The notes beneath the pieces are model-generated. The model worked only from the letters and a program-made list of their open reading frames with translations. It was not told the DNA's origin and did no database searches. Source: Ectocarpus siliculosus (lineage: Eukaryota; Sar; Phaeophyceae; Ectocarpales; Ectocarpaceae). From it: 64,000 nucleotides of DNA. Made by a program: the position numbers and the translations under genes. The stretch spans positions 2,133,183 to 2,197,182 of the forward strand of contig FN649747.1 of NCBI GenBank assembly GCA_000310025.1, in the 5' to 3' direction. Of the stretch, positions 1-11,384 are shown in pieces (the first letter of the stretch is position 1; each line of letters opens with the position of its first letter).

Positions 1-510
1 GGTCGTCGAAGCTCGATTTCTAACTTCGTCACCACCCTCGAGCACAGCGGTAGGTCGTAATGTGGAGTTTAGTGTGTTTCTTGGTCGATTTTTCTAATGT
101 ATCGACAAATTCTGAGCCTCGGCTTCTTGGAGGTCTGTTTATTAATCGCGGGCGCTAGCGGTACCCTCAGAGCTCTCGCGCACGTAACGCGTCAGCTGCG
201 GGGGCACAAGCACACGGGCGTGTTTGCCGGCATCCTATAATACGACAATCAGCGAACATGAACGGATGCACTGGGCGACGAGCGACCACGGGGATTCGTG
301 TTCTCTGTCTTGGGGGGATCGGAATCTACGGGTCCTGTGGAAGTCTACATAGTCAAACACTGAAGTGTGGAGGTCTACAGAGTCTAATATCGAAGGGAAG
401 CGCGGCTGGAGAAAAGGTTGAGATCGCCTCCGGTGGTATGACCCCAGCTGGTATATATTGTCAGACATGCACATACCAAAATAAATAAAATAAAAAAATA
501 CCAGAAGGTG
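1..510. other. Gene-free stretch at left edge
   Basis: No reading frame here shows a recognisable domain or a convincing exon. Overlapping short frames on both strands look like chance. An AT-rich stretch (about 478-500) runs up to the inverted-repeat element that follows. Confidence 0.5.
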
Positions 511-512
511 TA

Positions 513-731
513 CCGTAAGAGTCGGAGAGATGGCACCCCCGTGTTGGCGTTTTTTTGTAGCGTATTTCTCCACAACTAGGAGGGTGCGAACACCAACCGA
601 TACCTCTGCGGAAAGCCCTCGACGAGATGTTTCCAAAACTACCCTTTTCGGCAGTGGTACCCCCCTGGTTGTGGAGAAATACGCTATAGAAAAACGCTAA
701 CACGGGGGTGCCATCTCTCCGACTCTTACGG
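513..731. mobile_element. 219-bp TA-flanked MITE (copy 1)
   Basis: The element begins CCGTAAGAGTCGG and ends with its reverse complement. The terminal inverted repeats are about 65 bp, and the whole is flanked by TA on both sides (511-512 and 732-733). TA target duplications are typical of non-autonomous Tc1/mariner-type elements. Its middle carries a motif around GGAAAGCCCTCGACGAGA that recurs, slightly changed, in the copies at 5105-5329, 14380-14565 and 41255-41473. The copy at 41255 has exactly the same length. No coding capacity is seen. Confidence 0.75.
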
Positions 732-733
732 TA

Positions 734-2464
734 CACTGCTGGCGCCCAGCGCAGATGGGGCGGGAAGGATAAGGATAAGAACAAGAGAACAAGGAGGTGA
801 AACACAACGGATGTTTAGTGCGCACTTCCTTCAGGGTGTTCACACGAACAACAAGTTCAAGGGGCTTTCTGCTATGTACATGGGAGCGGAACGCGGGAAT
901 ATCAGCCGATATTTGAAACTCTCGGGCCTACTGTAGTCGCTACAACGTCTCCGAGGTGATACACCGTCTACCAGACCTGTGATGGTGTTTATTTGGCTCA
1001 AGTCCGAAATCCTTTTGTTGGCTTCACTGCCCTGTCGACCTTGGCTTATTTACCTTGCCTTCACCGACCCCTGCGGTACCACTCCGTACAATATACATCC
1101 TGTAGACAGGAGGCCCTTCTGGCCACAGGGAATCTCCAAAACCGAGTGGCCCAAAGCCTGAACCAAACCATAACGCATTAACGATACCAGGGCTTTTACG
1201 CGCATCACGCGCAGGAACGTGCCACCCAAGAAGTTATTGTTTCGCTCCGCGACGGTCGCTCCTTGTTTTCTTGTAGAAGCGAGCAGGAGCTAAACCGGCT
1301 TTTACGACGTGGTACTGCGGTATGCAACCAAGTATGAGTTCCAGTTCGAGGTGGCGTTACCGGAGGATGTCACGTTGAAAAGGCAAGCAAGAAGAGGAAG
1401 TACATTTTATCGCACCTAACACGATGCTGAAGGTTGCTTTTGTTGACCATGTTTCAGAGTCCAACGTATCGCGTACGGCGAGAGCCAGGCTAATTTGCTG
1501 CGCTGTAGTTCGGTTTGTAGGCAGCCAGGAGATAGGATGGCGGGTTCCAATATGTGCTTAATCAAAAGCCTCAAGTTCTCCATGACCAACTTCTTGAGTG
1601 CTGGCGCACCCTGTGCAAGATCTGCTGCATTAACATGTTATGCAAGGTTGCTGTAGGGGGTACTATCCCCTGCAGACCGCACCAGGTACCATTAGCGTTA
1701 ACTCTGTTGCCGTGTGGTTGCATTCATGCAATACCCCGGCGAAAATCACTGCACTTCAACAGTAGGGCACCAAACACGAGGTCGCCGGGGCTGGCACCTA
1801 CCGGACGTGTTTGCATGTCACCCCTGAACACAGCACACTCGTTCTGGTGGGCCCATGCATGCATACTGCCGTGGTTGAAAGCATGCAACGGACGCCAGCA
1901 TGCGGCCCTGCTGCCTAATATGTTCATAGTCTACAGGGAAGGATTAGGATTTCAAAATCTGGTTTCAAAAACATTGCGGGCCCGTGGATACTTGGGTCGT
2001 CAAACACGGCACGACTTCCAATCGTGAAAGGGATGTTGCAGGCAATCATCGTTACCATTGGTGACCTGGACACCATCGTACTCCACAGAAGAGGCTGCAG
2101 CAGGCACATCCGGTTGACAACGCGGCACGCCCGGAGGTCCATGGCATGCAACACTGCTGCTGCAGACTAGGCATATGTCTACTGCTGTTTACATACATGA
2201 CGAAGAAACTCGTGATGTTGCGGGAAATATCATACCTCCTGCTGATATGGCCTGAATTTCTCATGCCCCCAATTGGTTTTCAAGCATCGCTGAAGATCAT
2301 TAGCCATGGCTGGCGCCGGTCTGGTATGCCTCAAGGTCTCACAGCGCGCACTGCTGTGCTGTGCTGTGATCCTGATCCTTCGTCTTGAAGCGCCGCGGTA
2401 TCATCCGAGACCGGTGCACGGGTGGGTGGGTACATATTGACGCCGATGGGCGCGCCCCCCGGTC
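734..2464. other. Gene-free stretch
   Basis: About 1.7 kb without a recognised gene. The longest open frame (1554-2027, plus, 157 codons) begins with a non-ATG codon, is rich in Cys and His, and matches no family I know. It is not supported as a gene. Confidence 0.4.
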
Positions 2465-3103
2465 GGGGACGCCAAGAGGGCACGTGGATTCAAGTACGTG
2501 ATGCACACACACACACACCCTCCCCCCCCCCCCATTTTTCAGGCGCTTGATCCAGTTCGGTCAAGGCGTCTATTGTATAGGACTAAAAATAGTCATAGGT
2601 AAATAAAATACATATCACAATGTATAGGCTTTGTAGTGTTACATTACAAAACTCATACAATAGAGAGATGAATAAGACCACACCAAATCCTAGACCTTTC
2701 TTTGTAGCCCCTTTTAGCAGCAGCAACCAATCAATGTGGTCCTCCTGCAACAGCAAGGAAGGGTATCAGCAAGCAAGCACCCTGTCTGCTGTTCCAAGAG
2801 AAGACAGGGTTCACAGCAGCAGCAGCATCATGTATAGGCTTCATTTACTACACACAGCAGCAGTCTAAACCAACTTCAAGAAGTAAGTAAGACAGGTGTA
2901 AGGTTTCGAATAGCCATATGCATGCATACTAAATGCTATACAATAGAACATGTATAGGTTATACTATACCACACTATTTCCTACATATATCTATGTATAC
3001 CGTATCTAACATACCCCCCCCCTCCCCCTGATCTGGTCCTTAATCCAGTTTTGGGGTGTGCATCACGGATGGATTTGAATCCACGTGCCCTCTTGGGGAC
3101 GCC
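2465..3103. mobile_element. Element with about 45-bp inverted ends, AT-rich interior
   Basis: The left end (2465-2506, starting GGGGACGCCAAGAGGGCACG) is repeated in inverse at 3057-3103. The interior is markedly AT-rich compared with its surroundings. It contains a short (CA)n run, poly-C tracts and an inverted echo of a GATCCAGTT-type motif near both ends. No open frame codes for a recognisable protein, so it is best read as a non-autonomous DNA transposon about 640 bp long. A clear target-site duplication was not found. Confidence 0.5.
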
Positions 3104-4337
3104 AAGGGACGCTACAAATAAAGACCAGACCGTCTGTCAGACCAGACAGCGTCGTCCCCGTCTGCCGTAGCGTTGGCGCGGCCAAACGGGTGGCCCGCAC
3201 AAATGTCGGTAAGCACCACACGCATTTTGCCGAGCCCTTTCTCGCCCAAGTGTACAGTGCTGAAACGTCTCGCCCCACACACACACGTTGAATGATTCCT
3301 TTTCCAACTGAAAAGATCGGTCGGGATAAATTATTGAGAGAGGTACAGCAGTAACTTGATCCAAAGCTGTGGGGAGCAAGCATTTTTTTCTGCTTCCAGT
3401 GTGGCCGCCGGTTCTTCTTTTGCCGCCACTTTGCGGACGACTGACATAAATATGGTGTGGGGGATCCCCCCCCCCCCTACCGTTTAAAGAAATATATGGG
3501 GAGGATATTTTGTAGGACCTGTACCACCGTTTGTGGACAAGGGGGGGATGGAAAAGCCAACGGCCTCACTTCGTCTCGCTGAACAAACACAAATGCGACA
3601 ACAGTACTGACTCTCACTGTTAGGGGTAAGCCCCAGGCACAAACGCACAAAGTACCAAAGAGGCGTCGCCAAATAACCGGCTGTCTTGTGGAAAATGCTG
3701 TGAAGCAATCACTAATAGCGCACAGCAGTTGTCTGAATGAGAGTACCAAAACTTGGTCCACGAAAGCCCCCCCGGGTCGGGCGAACCGCCACCACCAGCT
3801 TTCGAGAAAAACCGACAAGGCACAACAGTTCCGGCACAGCCATTCGACATATTTGGGGGGGGAGGCGCGCGACCACTAGGGTGGGAGGGTATCAGAGAGG
3901 ATCACGCGGCGAACCACTTTTGTCCTTAAGAACCCCGAACCGAGTGGCAGCTCGTTTCACCCACCGATTCCTTCGTGGTGGGCGTTGGCTTCGAAGATAG
4001 AATCAGCGGTACCCTCCCGGAACGGGTCCTGTGTCGCCCTCCACATTGCGGAACAGGTGATGGTACCTGGCGAATCGCCCCATCCACCCCACGAAATAAC
4101 CACTAACAATGCTGTACAAATCGGTTTTCCTGCCCCAGAAAAAAGAGAGGCATTTCATATAAACGACGCAACAAACAACAAAAACGTCAACGCCACCCAA
4201 CAAGAATAACCACGTTCGGCTTCACCCCAAGAACCACTACAAGCACAACCACCCATCTATGCGTTGCCAGCAGTCCGACAATCAAAATTCCACGAATACA
4301 TGGCGCCGGTCCATCCACGCTAAATAACTGTTCGGCT
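3104..4337. other. Gene-free stretch downstream of the CSK stop
   Basis: No exon or RNA gene is recognised. It contains several poly-C and poly-G tracts and would hold the 3' untranslated region of the minus-strand kinase gene. No polyadenylation signal can be assigned with confidence. Confidence 0.4.
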
Positions 4338-7300
4338 TCATCCCCCCCCCTCTGATGTCCTTCGTTCCCCCCTCGGCAGGTACAGCTTCACCCCCGTCCC
4401 CCAGCCCCCGTCCTTTAAGCCACCACCGGCACCACCATCACCATCCGTGTCCCTCTTCATATTCACAACCTCCAGGTCCCCGCCGAACGAGCGCATCGTG
4501 TCCCTGGCGATGCCCAGGCCGAGGCCCGTCCCCGGAATGCCGCACTGTAACGGCTGCCTCCCTCTGTACCCGCGGTCGAAGATGTACGGCATGTCTTCTG
4601 CTTCGATGCCCGGGCCGTTGTCCACGACTTCTATAACAACGCCGCTGCGAAAACAGTAAGCGCGCAGGTGGAAGACATATAGTTGGGGTGTTGCCCAGCA
4701 GGTGTTCGAAAGGCCAGGCGGGGAAACGGAGCGAAAAACAAACTGATGATACACGCGGAAAAGTATTCCCTAAGCAAAGTGGAAAAGGTGATAGAGCTTG
4801 TTGCGTATTGCTGCGTAAGAACGGAGGCTCTAGAACCAGAATGCTGTTCCGCCAGGCACGGCCGGTCGTACGGGGTCAGTGCACGCCTGAAATATCGAAG
4901 TACACATCTTGAGCAGCTCCAACTCGTTCATGTCGCCTAGGATCAAAGCCACCATTGCAGAATTATCCCGCATAGAACACATGCACCGGGAGGACGGCCG
5001 CTGTTCAAACAAAAAACCTCGTGTGTCAGATACAGAAGAGATAGGCAACCACGAGCTACAATATAGTGAGACGTGACGGCGAAATGTTATGGTGTGCGCT
5101 GAAGCTACACAGGTTGCCAAATATATCACGTGCCCTGGACCGATTTTCAAAGCTCGATTACTCCACGACGAACAGGACGCACAAATCAAAGGATAGTTTT
5201 CGGAAAGCTCTCGACGAGACGGTCCCAACGCCGCCATTACCGGCACCGCCGCTGCCTTTTCCTGCCCAGTAATCGAGCTTCGAAAAACCGGTCCAGGGGG
5301 CGTGATATCTTACGTCATGCAACCTACGGTTCGCTACTGCCGTGCGACGCCCACCTCTCGGCTCCCCACTCGGGTTCCGCGCTCAGGCGGGCCCTCAAGA
5401 CCACCGTCGCACGAACCCCGCCGTCCTTCCCGCCCTCGCCGCGCCCCATCTTGCAGAACTTTAGCGCGTTTTCCACGACGTTGGACAAGGCCTCCTGAAA
5501 CCACAACGAACGAACGAACGCCGGCACGGCATCAGAGAGCACATCAACAGACAGACAAGCCAGACGTGGTGCACAACGCGCGCCGAAGGTTGACACCCCC
5601 CCCCGCGCGCGCCCAAAACGTGAGTACACCCTCCGGGCGAGCGCTTCGTGTGTCGAGGAGCCAATCAGGCAGAGAACAGGAGGACATCGAAGCAAGACGT
5701 CTACCCTCGAACCTGGGTGTCAGCTCAACAGTGTACGTGGAACGGCAAAAGAAGGGCAGTATGTCTAGCGAACGTTTCTTCATGCAACCGTTAACCAACA
5801 AATCCATACAACAATAAAACCTGGGATGTATCGTTGATGTCGGGCATCGTTGACAATCGCACAACGGCCAGGTGCATTGTTGAGTATTGTCGGTCTCGGC
5901 AACATGCGGTCTAATGGTCGACAGACTGTTGCAGTGGGGCAGGGTGCTGTTCATGGCGGAAAGCTTCGTATAAAACTGAGAGGGGATTACACGAAAGGCG
6001 ACATACTGACGATATTTTCATGATTGATTCGAACGTTGATATAAAGGATCGGTGATGTCAAGCATCATTCATGTTGGGCATCGTTGACGTCAAGTATCGT
6101 TGGTCTCGATCATCGTCGACGTCGAGGCCAGGAAAGAAACACAAAAAGAAAAATAATGTTTGTTTTGAAAAAAATATATATACATATGAAGTATGTTCTC
6201 AAACGAAAGCATTTGGACAGACAGCGAACAGCCAATCGACAAGAACACTACATAGGAAGTTCTGAATCAAGGACAAAGGTCTGTCATACAACGTCCAAGC
6301 TCCAAGCTCCACAGGGTGCTATGTACACAAGATTGACGATACAATAAGAGCGGCGGTACTGCAGCAGCAGTGCCGTCCGTACCTCCAAGGCCCGCTCGTC
6401 GCCAACGACTTCGGGAAGATCTTGGTCCACCCGCCACCTGAAGCCGACCCGCCTGCGACATGAAACCAAGACAGTGTCACCGAGGAAAGCAACGCTCCAT
6501 AGTTATACCGAAGAAATGCAGAGGCGTGTAGGGCAGCATGAAGAAACAAACCCTACGTGGTCGAGGAGAGCAACGCTCGCTACGTGTCGAAGAGGGGCAA
6601 AGCATGCAGTCTAAGCGCCGCATCAATAAGCACACTCGTCGCGGTGCCCGTCCACGGCAGGTTTGTAACCGACTTACAGACACGGCGAGCGTCGGTGCTC
6701 CCACTAAATGACCGAAAAGAGCTCGGTTGTTTCATCTCGGCCAAACGTTTCCACGGGCATTCGACAGGGTAACGGGGGTACACAACAAATATTAATATTC
6801 GCAGCACACAGGGAACACTCGCTTACGCAGTGCAGACCATGGAAGCACGCAGCCGCCGGTAGGGCAGGGAAACACGCCAGCCGGAAGGATACAGATAGTG
6901 CCCACTTGATGAAACCTCTAGTTTTGGTCGAGGCTGGGGTTCTAGTTCCTGTAGGGATAGGGGTGCCATGGTTCTTAGTGTATGGGTTCTTAATCGGGGT
7001 CACAAATCGTGCTCAAGTTCATATGTTTTGATGCAATAGTGAGCATTGTGGGTGGTTAACTGCCAAGTCATTCAAGTGCGGGCGCTAGCTGTACAATAAC
7101 AAACTCACACCCGATGTGTAACCGCAGCCACGATCGCGCGACGAACACAACAACGTAGTAGTGCAGCGTGACCCGCACAAAGCATGGCAGGGGCGCGTAC
7201 CGCGCCATCAGTGGCACACGTACGTGCAATCATGAGACGTAATGCACGGAGGGTACGGACGAAATTCCCACACCCGATACCTTGCGAACGGGGAGGACAC

Positions 7301-10300
7301 CCGAGTTGGACGTGGGACAGGGCCCTGGTAAGATTTTACATAATCCGAAATTGGCACCTGGTAAGATGTAGGCCGGATAACCTTGTTTGCACCCCTGGGG
7401 GCTGGCTCCCTAGCACCTCTACGAAAGGTACCATCACCACCACCACCACACCGCTGTTCCGGTTGCTTCTAGCTGCCTTTTGACATTCCGCCGCACCTTT
7501 CCTTGGCGGCCGCTTGCGCCGCCCTAGTAACCGGCTGGATCACGTCTTCCACGGAGAGAAGCCCGAACGGCATCATCTCGTACGCCACCGTTTCCTCCAT
7601 CCCGGTCGGGGCTGGTGGCGACAGCAGAGCGTCCTGCACCCCTGCCGCGGACAAAACGCGACAACAGCCCGAGCGGGAACACGGACTTTCACCACTCCGG
7701 TACGTCGTCGCGGAAAACTGAACAACACGCGAGCCCTTACGAATATTTTCCAAGATACAGGCGGAACGTGTTGCTGTTGAACCCCTCCCCCAATGCACAG
7801 GACAAAACTAGGTGCTAAGGCACAGTGGGAGACCTCCACTGCAAATCCTGTGTTGCCGTTACACCCATACCGTCGACGGTGCTATCCACCGCGGAAGATG
7901 CTGCTGCTGCTGCTGCTGCTGCGGCGGCGGCGGCGGCGGAAGTGGATGCGACATCCTCCCTCTGGGCCGCATGTGGGTCCACCATGCCTGGCATCTGCGC
8001 CTCTCGCTCTCGTTCAACGGCCGTGGCTAGCAGGCCGAGCACCGCGTCTACTGGCAGAAGAATGTCCACGAGGCGGTCAGACTGGCCTCCATCAAAGCAC
8101 AGAGAAAAAAGAGATGGGGCAGGCGTTTGGATGATGAAAACGCAATGTACCAGGAAACAGGAACACACCGTACACGCTCACGAGGAATGCAAACCACAAG
8201 CACCTACAATGCTGCCCACAGGGCTCAAACGTTTGAAACTTATTTTTGTGTGACACGTGATACTGCCATCTCGGCGCTTGATTTCATGCTGGAATCGCAA
8301 CAACTTCAGCTAGAGTGTACACCATCGCAACACCAAGTGTTGCACAGGCAGAGATAGACAGCAACTGTAGCGAAAGCCCCCACACTCGCCCCCATATGAT
8401 ACCTGCAGAATAATGTCCTTCGCCAGCTCTCGATTAAGCGTGTCATCCTGCGGCAGCCTTCTGAGCAGCAACTTGCCGAACGTCCTCAACGCCGTCATGG
8501 GATTCTTCACCTGGTGCCACACGGTAAAGTGCGCTTGTCATCGACGAACATGAATCTGACAGAACACTCACGTGTGGCGGGATGAACCTCTCGCTGTTTC
8601 TCTGTAAGCTGTGACAAATGGTAAGGCAACCAAGGGTGCCAACTTATTGTCTTGGGATACCCGCAGCAGCAGCACCACCGATATGACAGCAACGCCTGCG
8701 GAGACGGTATTCCTAGCTGACAACGAAAGCGCAGAGGCCAAGAGTCGTCCCAGATGAAGCTAAAAAAGGAATGTATGGGTAGCGCACGCATGTACACAAC
8801 CAACTCGGGCGACGCATGCCGTGCTTCCCACCGTCTACAGATCAGGGTCGGGCCACACGCCATGGAGGGCACGGGGCGGCGCAGGTTGGCTCACCTGGTG
8901 GAGAGACTCCGCCACAACCTTTCTCAGCGGCTCGACTTGCATCACAGCCGCCCACCTCTGCTTCTGGTCGAGGACAGCAGCCACCCCCACCGACCTGGCA
9001 ATTGTTTCCAGCAGCCTTTTGTCCTGGGACAGCACCGTCGAATGTGACACACAAATAACCGAGCATGATTGAAGACTACTGCTGTCTCTTAGCGATCTTG
9101 GAACTTTACCGCAGGCGCACGCATGCGGCGATAAAGGGCGTGTCCGTGTCATCGATTGTACTCTCGACGTGCAGTGGGCACTACTTGCGAGACCGATGCC
9201 TCGAGTGGAACCCTAAAACGATTGACGGCAACCATCCACGGCGCGGACCTTTATTTGTAGAAGCGCTACAACAATAGATACAATGTTCACGAAATTGCAA
9301 TGCCCCATGAGCTTCTTGAAGCTTTAGGCTACACCTGTTGCAAGAGCAGCAAGCAGACAACCGAGTTAACCCCCTATATTCCAAACGACGCGATTGCATG
9401 CACAGATCAAAGACAACAATCATGGAGAGCTTGATTCAAAACGTCTGCCTTTAAAATCCTCATCCACACACTCACTCACCCGCTCGCCCCACAAAACTCG
9501 AGCATTTTCGATGTCCCTCGGGGCAGCGTTCTCCCGTGCTGAAGGCGGCCTAGATTCACCGTCGCTGTTCCCATTCTTAATAACGGTAATCATTCCCAGC
9601 AGTAAAGAGGAATGCACGATGGGAGCGCTCAGGTCACCGTCGCCTCCCTCCACCGCATCGGGGGAGTCGGCATTCATCTCCTGCCCGGCGGCTGCCGGGA
9701 GCAACAGCTCGCTGCTAGCATGGTGCTCATGCATCTGGACACCGTCAATGTCCATGCTCCACGCAGGCGGCGGCCTCTCGGGATACTCCATGGCAGGAAC
9801 AAACTCCAAGGAACCTGTGGTGTTCCGTCCAGCCGAGGTTGAGGGGTAGAGAGCCGACGAGGGGTAAGCAGGCCAACTTGAACATGCAGGGCAAGCGGGC
9901 CGTGTGACATCGGAACTTTTGTATAGGTACCATAGTCAAAATTCAATGTGAACGAAAGATTCAGCGAGTAACCGACGGTGTATCTCGAACCCGATCGCGA
10001 AACCCGCGATCGACAGGCACGAGTGTTGGTTGATTGCCATGAGCAAAGAAGGAGCATGAGTCGAATCATGGACGCTCACAGCGTGTAGTCTTCACCTGTT
10101 TCGGTGCTCTCTCTTCTCGCATACAGCACGACCCGATCCGCTCCCAGCACCGTGGCGAGCACCTCGAACTGAGCCTTGACCAGGCTCACGAACTCAGGCG
10201 ACCCCACCATTGCCTCGCCGCTGGTGCTGGGCGGCCTTGCGTTTCGTTCTCCTGCCCACCCCGCACTGGACCAGGCGTCCTGCTGCTCAGGTTCCTCTTG

Positions 10301-10606
10301 CCCCTCGTTGACGTGGTGGGGCGGATCATCTATACTTGTAGCCCCACGCCGGTCGTGTGCGCCTGTCCTCGGGTCAGCAGCTGCTAGTCTGTACTGCCGC
10401 CCTCCTCCGCCAGCTCTTCTGGGACGTTGCAAGTCCGCTGCTGGTGTAGAGCACCGCATGCTTGTGACGAGTTGTGGAGCAATCCTGGTTACCGTTCCTG
10501 CTGTACCGAAGGCGACCATGCCGTTTGAATCCTTGCGGGCTACGACGAGAAGCAGGACATGTGTCACCAACAAAACCAAAGGTAATGTGCGCCGTCGCTC
10601 TCTCAT
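4338..10606 (-). CDS. CSK: Chloroplast sensor kinase (Hik2/CSK type): GAF plus histidine kinase, 651 aa, 9 exons
   Basis: Minus-strand exons: 10606-10096, 9814-9480, 9023-8895, 8510-8403, 8081-7871, 7641-7497, 6452-6383, 5494-5355, 4644-4338. All phases join, giving 651 codons plus a stop. Residues 8-22 are hydrophobic after an Arg-rich start. MVAF at 30-33 resembles the cleavage motif with Phe at +1 of stramenopile plastid preproteins. A GAF domain spans about 145-315. The dimerisation helix reads SLHQVKNPMTALRTFGKLL, with the phospho-acceptor at His324, then ILQSDRLVD. The ATP-binding domain has an N box at 504-516 (Asn512), DNGPGI at 558-563, IFDRG at 571-575 and GTGLGLG at 588-594. This order and wording match cyanobacterial Hik2 and plant/algal CSK, which link plastid redox state to photosynthesis gene expression. 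A 13-Ala run (410-422) comes from a trinucleotide repeat. Plastid location and partners are inferred. Recognition of the family is strong; the exact start is less certain. Confidence 0.9.
5105..5329. mobile_element. TA-type MITE (copy 2) in CSK intron 7
   Basis: Inverted arms around GCTCGATTACTCC and its complement, plus the internal motif GGAAAGCTCTCGACGAGACG, match the 219-bp element at 41255-41473. The right end (ending CAACCTACGG) is intact and the left end is diverged. It lies in the intron between CSK exons 7 and 8, about 25 bp inside the donor side of exon 7, so it has been tolerated next to a splice site. Confidence 0.7.
5826..6120. repeat. Degenerate short tandem repeat in CSK intron 6
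   Basis: Variants of a roughly 15-bp unit around GTTGATGTCGGGCATC recur at the start of this stretch and again near 6050-6120, with unrelated sequence between. It lies inside the intron between CSK exons 6383 and 5494. No function can be read from it. Confidence 0.4.
7897..7945 (-). repeat. Trinucleotide repeat coding for poly-Ala in CSK
   Basis: A run of GCT/GCG-type codons within CSK exon 5 gives 13 consecutive alanines between the dimerisation helix region and the ATPase domain. Cyanobacterial Hik2 proteins have only a short linker here, so this is a lineage-specific expansion and probably length-polymorphic. Confidence 0.7.
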
Positions 10607-11384
10607 AGTGTATGGATGGCGAGAACAGACAGGAAGGAGGCAGGGAGGTAGTGTGCAGACTGCAGTGCTATTAGTAGGTATTCCTGCTGGGGGAGGGGGA
10701 GGTGGGTGTACGTGGGTACTGCAGGTGCGGCGGGATTAGCAAGACTGTAGGAGGCCACGCAGAGTAGAACATCCACTACACACGCCAGCTCGCTCGCTTG
10801 CGCTGTCACACCACAGCTGTCGCTGGTCTCTGCTCTCTCTTGCGTGTTGCTGGGCTTCCCTCTTCCTCAAAGGTATGGCCAACGAATGTGTTGCGATCTT
10901 GAGAACTGAGGTTGACAGGGATAAGGAGGATGGTTATGCACGTAGCGAAACGAGTCGCAGCTGAACTGCCACGTGTGTACCTGCTTGCTGTCACAGCGGT
11001 AGCGAGCGCAGGAGACATTTTCCGAATTGAACGTTTGACCAAAAGTTGAAGTTTGGCAGCTGTGCGGAAGCTACTGCTTGGTTAATCGGAAGAAAAGCTC
11101 TGATCCATGCGTGAGAGAGCTTCGATGACCCCCCGGCTGTGTATCTATTCTGAAATCCAAACATTTTGTAGCGGAGTCTTTTTCGATTGTACCGCAACCA
11201 GACCTCCTTTTCCGCCCACAGCGCTACCCCGATGGCCCCTCGGAACATGACCCTCCCTACCGCTCGTTTCATTCTGGTCTCGAAAACATGCCGTTGACAG
11301 CTACAAACGCGTGACTTAGGCGCTGCAGGGGGAATTTGAACGACCGACTGAAAAGCGCGAAATAACCGAGAGAGCGTACACATA
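10607..11384. promoter_or_regulatory. Divergent spacer between CSK and GET1
   Basis: These 778 bp separate the start codons of two genes read in opposite directions, so the spacer must hold both promoters and both 5' untranslated regions. No TATA box or other core element is convincing. An open frame on the minus strand (10991-11395) has no recognisable domain and overlaps the GET1 start, so it was not called as a gene. Confidence 0.5.

Noticed and set aside
1554-2027. 157-codon plus-strand frame
   Set aside because: Non-ATG start, no domain, composition unlike the real exons, and no flanking exon that would extend it.
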